Part shown: positions 53,237 through 61,655 of the stretch, piece by piece
Position numbering within the stretch: position 1 is the first letter of the stretch
Layout of the letters: every line of letters starts with the position of its first letter
Origin: Cedecea sp000277545
GTDB lineage: Bacteria > Pseudomonadota > Gammaproteobacteria > Enterobacterales > Enterobacteriaceae
DNA: 64,000 bases
Assembly: GCA_050847315.1 (NCBI GenBank)
Contig: CP193791.1
Direction: 5' to 3' (one strand)
Translations under genes and position numbers: made by a program
The notes under the pieces: generated by a model
The model's database searches: none
Seen by the model: the letters and a program-made list of their open reading frames with translations, nothing else
Told to the model about the DNA's origin: nothing

Positions 53237-54703
53237 TTAACTTAAGCGCAAGTTTTCGACCGCGCCGCGTGCGCCCAGGCGGATGAGTTGCTGCCAGGCT
53301 TGCCGCACGTTTTCGACAAATTTTTCGTTTTTGGGCAGGTCATCACCAAAAATTTCGTTCAGGCTGAGGAGGGCGCTGACGCGTTCGTTTTCGCCGCTGT
53401 CGCTCACCAGCATCTGGATTTTGCCCTGGAGCGGATCGCGAACGTCAATCGCATGGCCCTGTTCGTCGAGGCCGCTAACGTAGCGCATCCAGCCTGCGAT
53501 CCCGAGCGCCAGGCATGGCCAACTGCTCCCGTTTGCCAGATGCCAGCGCACGCTTTCCAGCCAGCGCTGAGGAAGCTTCTGACTGCCGTCCATGGCGATT
53601 TGCCAGGTTCGGTGCTTCAGCGCCGGATTTGCGAACCGCTCGAGCAGGCTGGCGGCGTACTGATTCAGGTCGATGCCCCGAATGTTCAGCGTCACCGCCT
53701 GCTCCTGCAGCATCAGGTGCTTTGCTGCACGGGCAAAATGTTCGTCAGCCATACAATCATTAATATGCGGATAATCGGCGAGGTAGCCGAGATAAGCCAT
53801 AAATGAGTGGCTGCCGTTGAGCATCCGCAGCTTCATCTGCTCGTAGGGCACCACATCGTCAACCATTTCCACCCCGACGGCTTCCCATTCCGGGCGTCCG
53901 GCGACGAAATTATCTTCGACGACCCACTGAATAAACGGCTCGGCGGCAATGGCGCAGGGGTCTTGTACGCCCAGTATTTCCGCAATTTCCTGCAGCGATT
54001 CCTCCGTGGCCGCCGGAACAATGCGGTCGACCATGGTGCTGGGGAAGGTGACTTCTTTGGCAATCCATTCTGTCAGCCCGGCGCTTCGACTCGCGGCCAT
54101 ACCCAGCACGGCCTGGCGAACCAGGTGCCCGTTATCAGGAATGTTATCGCAGGATAAGACCGTAAACGGGCTTAGCCCACGCTCACGGCGACGGCTTAAC
54201 GCCTCCACAAGTATTCCTGGTACGGAATGCGGAGACTCCGGCGACGCCAGATCGTGAATAATCCGCTCATTGGTGGAATCAAGTTTTCCGCTGGCGGGAT
54301 CGATGCAGTAGCCTTTTTCGGTCACGGTCAGGGAGACAATGGCGACCTGCGGTTCACAAAACTTCTCTATGATGGCTTCCATGCCATCCAGCCTCGCATT
54401 CAGGCATTCTTTCACGGCACCGATGACCCGCGCCTGGTTTCCCGCCGCCCCTTTTTCCAGCACCGTGAAAAGATGATCCTGTTGCCTGAGATCGTGCATC
54501 AGCTTATCGCCGTTAAACAGGCTGATCTCACAGATCCCCCAGTCGCCGCCCAGTTTGTTGAGCACCCGATCGGTGAGCAGGGCCTGATGCGCACGGTGGA
54601 AAGCGCCAAACCCAAAATGCACGATACGGGTTTTCAGCGCGCGGCGGTCATAGTTTGGCCGTTGAACGGTATCCGGAAGTGAAGCAGTGGCAAGGGTATC
54701 CAT
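53237..54703 (-). CDS. yeiQ: Mannitol dehydrogenase family oxidoreductase YeiQ
   Basis: 488 residues, same as E. coli YeiQ. NAD-binding start RIVHFGFGAFHRAHQALLTD; the polyol dehydrogenase signature is KLRMLNGSHSFMAYLGYL, with catalytic Lys in the family block. Likely acts on a sugar acid or polyol (related to fructuronate/mannonate and tagaturonate reductases), but the substrate is not known. Separate promoter upstream is likely, since efpL ends in a terminator. Confidence 0.92.
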   Translation of the reverse strand: MDTLATASLPDTVQRPNYDRRALKTRIVHFGFGAFHRAHQALLTDRVLNKLGGDWGICEISLFNGDKLMHDLRQQDHLFTVLEKGAAGNQARVIGAVKECLNARLDGMEAIIEKFCEPQVAIVSLTVTEKGYCIDPASGKLDSTNERIIHDLASPESPHSVPGILVEALSRRRERGLSPFTVLSCDNIPDNGHLVRQAVLGMAASRSAGLTEWIAKEVTFPSTMVDRIVPAATEESLQEIAEILGVQDPCAIAAEPFIQWVVEDNFVAGRPEWEAVGVEMVDDVVPYEQMKLRMLNGSHSFMAYLGYLADYPHINDCMADEHFARAAKHLMLQEQAVTLNIRGIDLNQYAASLLERFANPALKHRTWQIAMDGSQKLPQRWLESVRWHLANGSSWPCLALGIAGWMRYVSGLDEQGHAIDVRDPLQGKIQMLVSDSGENERVSALLSLNEIFGDDLPKNEKFVENVRQAWQQLIRLGARGAVENLRLS

Positions 54704-54860
54704 AGAGTCGCATCCTGTGTAGGGAGGTGGAAATCTATGCAGTGTAAAGCTGTATGACAGGAAATAAAATTGGTCTGTTTAGTTAATCACTTTTGTGTGA
54801 TGTAGGTCTGATAATAAAGCAGGATGATGTAATTGGTATAATAACTTTGGTTGTGAGAAC

Positions 54861-54885
54861 AAAAAAAACGCTCCCGAAGGAGCGT
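54861..54885 (-). terminator. efpL terminator
   Basis: On the minus strand ACGCTCC pairs with GGAGCGT over TTCG and is followed by eight Us (A-run 54861-54868 on the plus strand). Confidence 0.9.
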
Positions 54886-54894
54886 CATTTATTA

Positions 54895-55467
54895 TTAGTC
54901 TGCGCGGCCCATAGAGCGTTTTTCTGCGATATGAATGCGGATTTTTTCCCCGGCAACCATGTATTCCGGCACCTGAATCACCAGGCCGGTGGACAGCGTT
55001 GCTGGCTTGGTACGGGAGCTGGCGGAAGCGCCTTTGATGCCCGGAGCCGTTTCGATGATTTCCAGATCCACGGTCTGCGGCAGCTCCAGCGCCAGCAGCT
55101 GGCCGTCCCAGGTCAGCACCTGCATGTCCGGCATACCGCCTTCGGGAATGAACTGCAGCTCTTCTTCGATCTGGTCTTTGGTGAAGATGTACGGCGTGTA
55201 ATCTTCTTTATCCATGAACACATATTCGTTGCCGTCGATATAGGAGAAGTCAACGAAGCGGCGGGTCAGGGTGATAGTGTCAACGATATCATCACCTTTG
55301 AAGCGCTCTTCCACTTTCTGCCCGGTGCGAACATCGGAGAAACGCATCTTGTACAGGGTTGCTGCGCCGCGTGCGCTGGGAGCCTGGATATCAATGTCTT
55401 TAACAATCAGCAGCTTGCCGTTGTAATTGAGTACCATGCCTTTTTTGATTTCGTTAGCTCTTGCCAT
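54895..55467 (-). CDS. efpL: EF-P-like translation factor EfpL (YeiP)
   Basis: 190 residues, as in E. coli. Three EF-P-type domains. The loop that reaches the ribosomal P-site tRNA is APSARGAATLYK with Arg33 at the tip, where EF-P has its modified lysine; EfpL is reported to act without such modification, relieving stalls at proline and other motifs. It starts with MARANEIKKGMVLNYNG. Confidence 0.95.
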   Translation of the reverse strand: MARANEIKKGMVLNYNGKLLIVKDIDIQAPSARGAATLYKMRFSDVRTGQKVEERFKGDDIVDTITLTRRFVDFSYIDGNEYVFMDKEDYTPYIFTKDQIEEELQFIPEGGMPDMQVLTWDGQLLALELPQTVDLEIIETAPGIKGASASSRTKPATLSTGLVIQVPEYMVAGEKIRIHIAEKRSMGRAD

Positions 55468-55631
55468 CGGTGTTTCCTGTCAAAAATTGAGATGCGAAAA
55501 TATTGCGTCAAAGTACTCGTGAGGCGCGTTTCAGGCAAGTGGATTTAATAAAGAAGCACAAAAGTAAGGGGCTTAAGGCAAGCGTGCCGACAACATCCTG
55601 CTTTGCCGACACGCCGGTGGCTTAACGCGCC

Positions 55632-55892
55632 TTAGCCGCGGCCATCCTTAGGCGCTAAGAAATAGAAAGCAAATGGCAGCGAACATAGAATAGTGAACAT
55701 GATCGTGTAGATAGTGACCCACGCGCCCTGCATGATAAACATGTCCAGCGTCCACTGTTCCATTGGCCAGTTGTACTGCTCTTCCACGCCTTCAAAGGTC
55801 ACCTTCGAAATAAGCGACACGACAATAGTGAAAACGATGGCAACCGCGATAAGGAACTTTTTACCTTCCGGCGTACGAAGTTTTGCAAGCAT
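55632..55892 (-). CDS. Small inner-membrane protein (DUF2534-like)
   Basis: 86 residues with two hydrophobic segments (about 12-30 and 55-80) separated by a polar loop (EGVEEQYNWPMEQW). The start MLAKLRTPEGKKFL has a strong AGGAGG site six bases before ATG. It resembles small enterobacterial membrane proteins annotated as DUF2534; that assignment is from memory and tentative. No function known. It follows the copper receptor by 60 bases on the same strand, with a GC hairpin (55928-55946) between them. Confidence 0.75.
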   Translation of the reverse strand: MLAKLRTPEGKKFLIAVAIVFTIVVSLISKVTFEGVEEQYNWPMEQWTLDMFIMQGAWVTIYTIMFTILCSLPFAFYFLAPKDGRG

Positions 55893-55927
55893 ATCAGCCT
55901 CCTGGCTGGGAAATGATTAAGCGTAAT

Positions 55928-55946
55928 GGCCCCGACAACCGGGGCC
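55928..55946 (-). terminator. GC-rich hairpin between copper receptor and small membrane protein gene
   Basis: GGCCCCG and CGGGGCC pair over a five-base loop, six bases after the receptor stop codon. No U-run follows, so read-through into the next gene remains possible. Confidence 0.45.
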
Positions 55947-55952
55947 AGGTAA

Positions 55953-58022
55953 TTAAAACGTGACGTTCACTTTGCCCCAGACCGTCCGGCCTGGTTCATT
56001 GACCGGGGTATTGGACGAATAGCCAAAGCTGCTGTTGCCCGCCAGGTTCAAGTGTTCGCTGTAGGTTTTGTTCAACAGATTATCGACCCCTGCGCTGAGC
56101 TTGATGGCTTTGCTTAGACGGTAAGCCGCGTTGGCGGAAAAAATCGCAAAGCTGCTGCTTTTATCGAAGTCTTTCCCGACCACGTTACCCTCATTCAGCG
56201 CCACGCGATGCTGGCCGCTGACCAGCCGCAGCAGGCCGGTGCTGCTCCAGTCTCCTCGCTCCCAGGTCAGGCCGAAGCGTGTTTCCAGCGGGGCTATTTG
56301 CGGCAGCGGCTGATGGTCACTGGTGTTTTGCCCCCAGGCATACGCCAGGCTTGCGTCCGCTTTCCATGCGTCGGTCAGCGCGTAGCTCATGCCCATTTCG
56401 CCTCCCATAATGGTGGCGTCCACGTTATCTGCCTGACTGACGCGGGCGTTATTAGGGTCATAGCGGAAGAGAATAAAATCATTCACCCGGCCAAGGTAGG
56501 CGGAAACCCAGCTGTTGAAGCGCTCCCCGCTGTACTGGGCGCCAATATCCAGCTGCGTCGTTTTTTCCGTTTTCAGCTTATCGAAGACATTTTTAGTGCC
56601 GTCCGGCCCGTAGGTGGGGGAAAACAGCTCCCAGTAATCCGGGAAGCGCTCGGTGTAGCCCACGCCAGCGTACAGCATGACGGGGATATCGCTCAGCGTT
56701 TGTTCGTAGCGCACAAAACCTGCCGGTAGCGTTTTGCTCCGCACGCTGGCACCTGCGTCCGTATCATTATTGACGCGAGTTCGATCGAGGCGCGCGCCGC
56801 CGATAACTTTGCTGCTGTCGGTGGCATTCCAGGTCAGTTCGCTAAAGATACCTGCGTCCTGGAAACGGGCATCCTGCTTCCAGCCGGCGTCCTGTTTGCT
56901 GCGGTGGGTGCTTTGCTGCCCGTCGATACCGCTGCGCAGTTCGTAGTCAGACCACAGCCACGTGCCCATCATGCGCCCGCCAACCGTGCGGCGATCGAGC
57001 TGCATCGCCATCGGCATATTCATGCTCATGGATGAACCCATGTCCATCGAACTGCCCATATCCATGCCCATCGAGGAGGCCATATGCCCGCCGGACATAC
57101 CGCTGGACATTGTTCCCGGCGAGCGGAGGGAATAGTTGTCCATAATATGATTGGCGTAGTTGTAGTAGACGCTGCTTTCAAACTTGTTGAATACCTCGCC
57201 GATGTTCGACATTTCAAAGCGCGCCCCGAGGCTGTCGCGCCTGAACTGGGAGCCGTCCATACTGCGGCCCGCGTAGCGGGCTTCGCCGTTGCCTTTGCCT
57301 GCCGTCAACTCCAGCAATGTGTCTTTGTTAGGCGTCCAGCCCAGCGCAACGTCGGCGTTCCATTTATCCCACTTTGAAGCCACCCGGTTGCCGCTGCCGT
57401 CTTCGTAATCGCCGGAATGGGACTTATTGCCGATCAGGCGTAAATAGCCGTCCTCACTCCCCAGACTGACGTCTGCATTGCTGTCCCAGCGCTGATTAGA
57501 GGCAGTAAGCAAGCTGGCCGTGCCCTGGATGCCAGCTTTATCAAAGCGCGGCGGTTCCCTGTCGAAGCGGACGGTTCCCGCGGAGTTACCCGGCCCCCAT
57601 AGCACGCTTTCCGGCCCTTTAATCAGCGTCAGCAGATCAAAGCTCTCCGGTGAAATATATGAACTTGGGGCATCCATTCTGGCCGGACAGGCCCCCGGCA
57701 TTTCACCATTATTGGTCAGGATACGCAGGCGAGAACCGAACATGCCGCGAAAAACCGGGTCGCCGTTGGTGCCGCCGTTGCGGATTTGCGAGAAACCGGG
57801 GATGGTTTTCAGGTAGTCAGATCCGTCGCTGGCTGGCACAGGCTGACGCGGCGTTTTAGGGGACGTCACAACTTCCAGCGGTGATGATGCCGGAGAGGTG
57901 ACGATCATCACGGCATCGTCCGGCATAGTCATCGTGTCATGCGAACCCGCCGCGATGGCTGCGGGAGGAGTGATAGCCAGCAGTATCCAGGATACCAGCG
58001 GCTTTAAATGTGTTTTCATCAT
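55953..58022 (-). CDS. OprC-like TonB-dependent copper receptor
   Basis: 689-residue outer-membrane receptor: signal peptide (about 1-25), plug (about 45-155: SDYLKTIPGF, VFRGMFGSRLR, LIKGPESVLWGPGNSAGTV), beta-barrel to the terminal Phe (GKVNVTF). The plug has CPARM (Cys112, Met116) and the barrel NHIMD (His292, Met294), matching the CxxxM and HxM copper ligands described for Pseudomonas aeruginosa OprC. Residues 305-340 are a Met/Ser/Gly-rich segment with 13 Met. The second codon is also ATG and is better spaced from AAGG, so the start may be 58019. Same strand as the DUF2946-type gene upstream. Not in K-12. Copper specificity is inferred from motifs and neighbour. Confidence 0.88.
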   Translation of the reverse strand: MMKTHLKPLVSWILLAITPPAAIAAGSHDTMTMPDDAVMIVTSPASSPLEVVTSPKTPRQPVPASDGSDYLKTIPGFSQIRNGGTNGDPVFRGMFGSRLRILTNNGEMPGACPARMDAPSSYISPESFDLLTLIKGPESVLWGPGNSAGTVRFDREPPRFDKAGIQGTASLLTASNQRWDSNADVSLGSEDGYLRLIGNKSHSGDYEDGSGNRVASKWDKWNADVALGWTPNKDTLLELTAGKGNGEARYAGRSMDGSQFRRDSLGARFEMSNIGEVFNKFESSVYYNYANHIMDNYSLRSPGTMSSGMSGGHMASSMGMDMGSSMDMGSSMSMNMPMAMQLDRRTVGGRMMGTWLWSDYELRSGIDGQQSTHRSKQDAGWKQDARFQDAGIFSELTWNATDSSKVIGGARLDRTRVNNDTDAGASVRSKTLPAGFVRYEQTLSDIPVMLYAGVGYTERFPDYWELFSPTYGPDGTKNVFDKLKTEKTTQLDIGAQYSGERFNSWVSAYLGRVNDFILFRYDPNNARVSQADNVDATIMGGEMGMSYALTDAWKADASLAYAWGQNTSDHQPLPQIAPLETRFGLTWERGDWSSTGLLRLVSGQHRVALNEGNVVGKDFDKSSSFAIFSANAAYRLSKAIKLSAGVDNLLNKTYSEHLNLAGNSSFGYSSNTPVNEPGRTVWGKVNVTF

Positions 58023-58128
58023 TGCCTTACTGTCCTTCAGGCGTAACGTTGCCGCTCTTTATAAAAAGAACAGCTCGAGACAACGCTTCAGCGTCGCCTG
58101 CGGCATTACGCGGTTAATTATTGGTGTT

Positions 58129-58569
58129 TTAAGCGAAGTAACAGGCAGCAGAGGGCGGGGCGCGGGCCGGGTGAGGTGACCAGGGGCGAGAAATCGCCGC
58201 GCAGCAGAGTGCGACCACCGGCGTCCGGCGCACGCAAATCAACAATAACAGCAGTAAAACGGTGAGGCAGAATTCAATAAAAGGCAGGTGGATCAGCAGC
58301 TGGCAATAGCCGCAGGCGATCTCTTCTCCCGGCGACATGCCCGGGCCGGACATCAGCATATTGTGCGGCATTGACGCCTGAGGGCACGGTTCGGGCACAG
58401 GCATGTGATGGTCCATGTCAGACATGTCCATTGTCATCATCATGCTGCTGTGTTCGCAGGCTGAATGGTGCATCAGCGATTTTGAAATTACCGGTGCAAT
58501 AAACAGCATGGCAACGGCAAGCAGCGCCAGCCAGCAGGCTGTTCGGTGAAAGTGATTGCGCCGTGACAA
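58129..58569 (-). CDS. His/Met-rich DUF2946-type protein
   Basis: 146 residues from a TTG at 58569 (start uncertain; no clear ribosome site). One N-terminal hydrophobic helix (about 11-28), a His/Met-rich stretch at about 33-73 (MHHSACEHSSMMMTMDM, DMDHHMP, MPHNMLM), the CGYC motif at 86-89, and a second hydrophobic helix (about 98-112). Such DUF2946 proteins often sit beside copper receptors of the OprC/NosA type. A role in binding or handing over copper in the periplasm is an inference. It precedes the receptor by 106 bases on the same strand. Confidence 0.78.
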   Translation of the reverse strand: MSRRNHFHRTACWLALLAVAMLFIAPVISKSLMHHSACEHSSMMMTMDMSDMDHHMPVPEPCPQASMPHNMLMSGPGMSPGEEIACGYCQLLIHLPFIEFCLTVLLLLLLICVRRTPVVALCCAAISRPWSPHPARAPPSAACYFA

Positions 58570-58702
58570 AACGTTACCGATCCGTAGTCGTTGTGGCGCA
58601 AGTGTATCCTGAAAGAAGGAATGATGTTAAATGAATTGTTAGATTGACGCAGGCAGTGGGTCTGCTATTGTCACGCACCTTTTGACGCCGGTGGAAACGT
58701 AA

Positions 58703-58957
58703 ATGGATTGTCGTCCTGACTGCGGCGCTTGCTGTACTGCGCCTTCTATATCAACGCCTATCCCCGGTATGCCGGAGGGGAAGCCCGCCAACACGCCCTG
58801 TATTCAGCTGGACGAACGCCTGCGCTGCAAGCTGTTTGGATCGCCTTTGCGGCCTAAAGTCTGCGGCGGCCTCCAGCCTGCCAGAGAGATGTGCGGTACC
58901 TCACGCCAGCAGGCAATGGCCTACCTGATCCACCTTGAAGCCGCGACGGCACCTTAA
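58703..58957 (+). CDS. yeiW: Cysteine-rich YkgJ/YcgN-family protein YeiW
   Basis: 84 residues, the same as E. coli YeiW. Eight cysteines: Cys3, 7, 10, 11 (CRPDCGACC), 33, 42, 54 and 64. This CxxxCxxCC family is annotated as zinc or iron-sulfur binding; function is unknown. Its TAA stop and the setB stop on the other strand share one TTAA palindrome (58954-58957). It is divergent from the copper cassette, across a 133-bp gap. Confidence 0.93.
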   Translation: MDCRPDCGACCTAPSISTPIPGMPEGKPANTPCIQLDERLRCKLFGSPLRPKVCGGLQPAREMCGTSRQQAMAYLIHLEAATAP

Positions 58958-60138
58958 ATATCTTTGATTTGGGCCATGCAATAAATACTGACGGCTATCA
59001 TCCCCAGTGCGATGAAAAAGACGCTGTGATAGTTCCAGATCTCGGCCACCACGCCGGCGAGCGAACCGGCAATGATCCACCCTACGCGCGTGGTGTTGGT
59101 ATACAGCGTGGTGGCGGCCCCTGCCTGGCCAGGCATAAGATCCTGAAAATAGATCATGCCGATCCCGGCCAGAATCCCGATAAAGATAGCGTTGAGCAGC
59201 TGCAGCCCCAGCAGCATATATTCATTGGTCAGCGTTATCATTCCGACATAGAAAAGCAACCCGGCGGCAACGGCAAAGCGCATCAGGAAGCGCTTACCGA
59301 AGCGTTTGGCGTAGTAACCCGCAATCAGCATGGTCGGGATTTCCAACCCGGCTGCGGTACCCATCATGATCCCGGCGAGCTTCTCCGGGAGGTGTAACTC
59401 ATTGATGATGTAAAGCGGCATATTGATGATATAGAGGCTGTTACAGCCCCACATCATGGTACAGGCGGCGAACAGGAGCAGGGCGTCGCGGCGGTTGCGA
59501 CGCGGTGACTCGAGCCGGGCTTCTGCTTTTGCCACCGGTTCTTTGCGCATGGACGGCAAAAAGAGCCACACCATCGCGCCGCAAATCACAAAGGCAAACG
59601 CCGCACTCAGGTACATCACCTTGAAGCCAAACCCCATCGCCAGCGCGTAGGCAATTGGCGGCCCAATTACCCAGGCAAGAGACACCTGTGCGCGGAGGAT
59701 AGAGCTGAACATCACCGCTTCACGCCCGGTGCTGTCGGCATGCTCGCGGGCAAGCGCAAACATCTGCGGGTTGGCGGTGGAGCCGAAGCTGCTCAGAAAT
59801 ACCCCGACGAACAGCAAAATAAAGTAGTTACGGTTCCACGCGAACAGAATGCAGCCCAGCGCACCGAGCAGGCAGCAGGCAAAAATCAGCGTTTTCCGGT
59901 CGCCTTTGCGGTCGGAGCGCCCGGCTAAAAACTGGCTCACCAGAATGCCAATCACCGCGCTGCCGGTGAAGAAAAAGCCGACCAGCGCAGGGCGAACGTG
60001 GACTTCATCGGTTAAAAACAGGCTTAGCGTTGGGGTTTGTAGTGCCCCGGCGATGCCGGTCAAAAAAGCCACAATCAGAAACGCGGTTGAGGTGAAGTCC
60101 AGAGGCTTACGGGCGGCGGTAACGGGAGCGTTTTGCAT
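58954..60138 (-). CDS. setB: Sugar efflux MFS transporter SetB
   Basis: 394 residues (E. coli 393), twelve membrane helices. SET-family exporters release lactose, glucose and similar sugars; SetB has also been linked to chromosome segregation in E. coli. Motif A-like loop LAGRSDRKGDRKTLI after helix 2. Divergent from fruBKA over a 386-bp interval, as in E. coli. Confidence 0.94.
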   Translation of the reverse strand: MQNAPVTAARKPLDFTSTAFLIVAFLTGIAGALQTPTLSLFLTDEVHVRPALVGFFFTGSAVIGILVSQFLAGRSDRKGDRKTLIFACCLLGALGCILFAWNRNYFILLFVGVFLSSFGSTANPQMFALAREHADSTGREAVMFSSILRAQVSLAWVIGPPIAYALAMGFGFKVMYLSAAFAFVICGAMVWLFLPSMRKEPVAKAEARLESPRRNRRDALLLFAACTMMWGCNSLYIINMPLYIINELHLPEKLAGIMMGTAAGLEIPTMLIAGYYAKRFGKRFLMRFAVAAGLLFYVGMITLTNEYMLLGLQLLNAIFIGILAGIGMIYFQDLMPGQAGAATTLYTNTTRVGWIIAGSLAGVVAEIWNYHSVFFIALGMIAVSIYCMAQIKDI

Positions 60139-60424
60139 ACTTTTGGACGGCAGGAAAAAGAATGCGCGGAGTGTACCCTCGTTACCCCTAAATAGACAGA
60201 TTTACCCTTAAGTCCTGCGCGGGAACTCGCACAAATTATCCAGCAAGCGAAGGCCGCTTTGGCGATACGTTGCCAAAGCTGAAATTTGCTGATGCCGGGT
60301 TGTAAACTGTTGCCAGTGTGCTGAACACCCGGCCTGCTAAACTGAAAATGTGCTGAAGCTCTAAATTTCGCAAACAGAAATGCGAGAAATGTTGCGTGTC
60401 ATGCAGCATTAGCGCAACACTCCT

Positions 60425-60436
60425 TGAAACGTTTCA
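60425..60436. promoter_or_regulatory. Cra (FruR) operator 1
   Basis: TGAAACGTTTCA is a perfect palindrome and matches the Cra consensus (TGAAWCGWTTCA-like). About 89 bases before the fruB ATG. Confidence 0.85.
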
Positions 60437-60489
60437 GCGTCATCTTTTTGCATCCCGCAGCTCGAGATGGCGTATTTTTTCTCAAGCTA

Positions 60490-60503
60490 GCTGAATCGTT
60501 TCA
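60490..60503 (+). promoter_or_regulatory. Cra (FruR) operator 2
   Basis: GCTGAATCGTTTCA matches the Cra site known upstream of E. coli fruB. It lies about 65 bases downstream of operator 1 (centre to centre) and 22 bases before the fruB ATG. Fructose-1-phosphate should lift Cra repression. Confidence 0.85.
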
Positions 60504-60524
60504 ATTCAGCGAGAGAGGCGATCT

Positions 60525-61655
60525 ATGTTCCAGTTATCTGTGCAGGATATTCACCCGGGCAAAGCTGCCGGGAGCAAAGAAGACGCTATCCGCCAGGTTG
60601 CCGCCGCCCTTGTGCAGGCAGGCAACGTCGGTGAAGGCTACGTCAACGGTATGCTGGCGCGTGAGCAGCAAACCACCACTTATTTAGGCAACGGGATTGC
60701 TATCCCGCACGGCACCACCGACACGCGCGATCTGGTGCTGAAAACCGGCGTTCAGGTTTTTCAGTTCCCGCAGGGCGTGGAGTGGGGCGAAGGGCAGACC
60801 GCTTACGTGGCGATCGGTATTGCGGCCAGTTCCGACGAACACCTCGGCCTGCTGCGCCAGTTGACGCATGTGCTGAGTGACGACGAAGTGGCTGCACAGC
60901 TGAAATCCGCCACCAGCGCGGAAGAACTGCGGGCGCTGCTGATGGGCGAGAAGCAAAGCAGCGCGCTGCTGCTGGACAACAGCCTGCTGGCGCTGAACGT
61001 CGAGGCCAGCGATTTGATGACGCTGCAGGCGCTGAACGCGGGCCGCCTGAAGCAGGCGGGTGCGGTTGATGCCGCTTTCGTCAGCAACGTGATTGCCGGT
61101 AATCCACTGTATCTCGGTCAGGGTATCTGGCTGAACGACAGCGCGGCAGGCAACCTGGCCAGCGCCGTTGCTGTCAGCCGTCCGGCGGCCAGTTTTGAAG
61201 CGGATGGAAACCCGGTTTCTCTCCTGATGACCGTCGCTGTGGCCGACGACCAGCCCTTGCAGGTGCTGAACCGCCTGAGCGACATGCTGATTGGCAACCG
61301 TGCCGACAAGCTTTTAACCGCAGATGCGCCGGCGTTGCTGACGCTGCTGACCAGCGATGATGCCCCGGCAGAAGAAGCGCTCAGCGCCGAATTTACCGTG
61401 CGTAATGAACACGGCCTGCACGCCCGGCCGGGTACGGCGCTGGTCAACACCATAAAACAATTCAATAGCGAAATTACCGTGACAAACCTTGATGGAACCG
61501 GGAAACCGGCAAATGGACGTAGCCTGATGAAAGTTGTTGCTCTGGGTGTGAAAAAAGGCCACCGGCTGCGCTTTACCGCGCAGGGTGAAGATGCTGAACA
61601 GGCGCTGAAAGCGATTGGCGAAGCCATCTCTGAAGGACTGGGGGAGGGCGCGTAA
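60525..61655 (+). CDS. fruB: Fructose PTS diphosphoryl transfer protein (EIIA-M-FPr)
   Basis: Passes phosphate from Enzyme I to FruA. 376 residues as in E. coli. EIIA-Fru domain (about 1-143) with phospho-His62 (IAIPHGTTDTR), a middle domain, and an HPr-like domain (about 286-376) with phospho-His299 (NEHGLHARPGT). Its stop overlaps the fruK start (TAATG). Controlled by two Cra operators upstream. Confidence 0.97.
   Translation: MFQLSVQDIHPGKAAGSKEDAIRQVAAALVQAGNVGEGYVNGMLAREQQTTTYLGNGIAIPHGTTDTRDLVLKTGVQVFQFPQGVEWGEGQTAYVAIGIAASSDEHLGLLRQLTHVLSDDEVAAQLKSATSAEELRALLMGEKQSSALLLDNSLLALNVEASDLMTLQALNAGRLKQAGAVDAAFVSNVIAGNPLYLGQGIWLNDSAAGNLASAVAVSRPAASFEADGNPVSLLMTVAVADDQPLQVLNRLSDMLIGNRADKLLTADAPALLTLLTSDDAPAEEALSAEFTVRNEHGLHARPGTALVNTIKQFNSEITVTNLDGTGKPANGRSLMKVVALGVKKGHRLRFTAQGEDAEQALKAIGEAISEGLGEGA

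Larger units (their letters stand above)
60139..60524. promoter_or_regulatory. setB-fruB divergent region (386 bp)
   Basis: Holds two Cra operators near fruB (listed separately). Upstream are three possible stems: GCCGGGT/ACCCGGC (60294-60300 with 60327-60333), TTCGCA/TGCGAG (about 60367-60386) and GTTGCG/CGCAAC (60391-60396 with 60413-60418). No gene is seen. Confidence 0.7.

Noticed and set aside
58570..58702. Fur-type operator upstream of the copper receptor cassette
   Set aside because: GGAATGATGTTAAATGAATTG has only scattered matches to the Fur consensus; too weak to claim.
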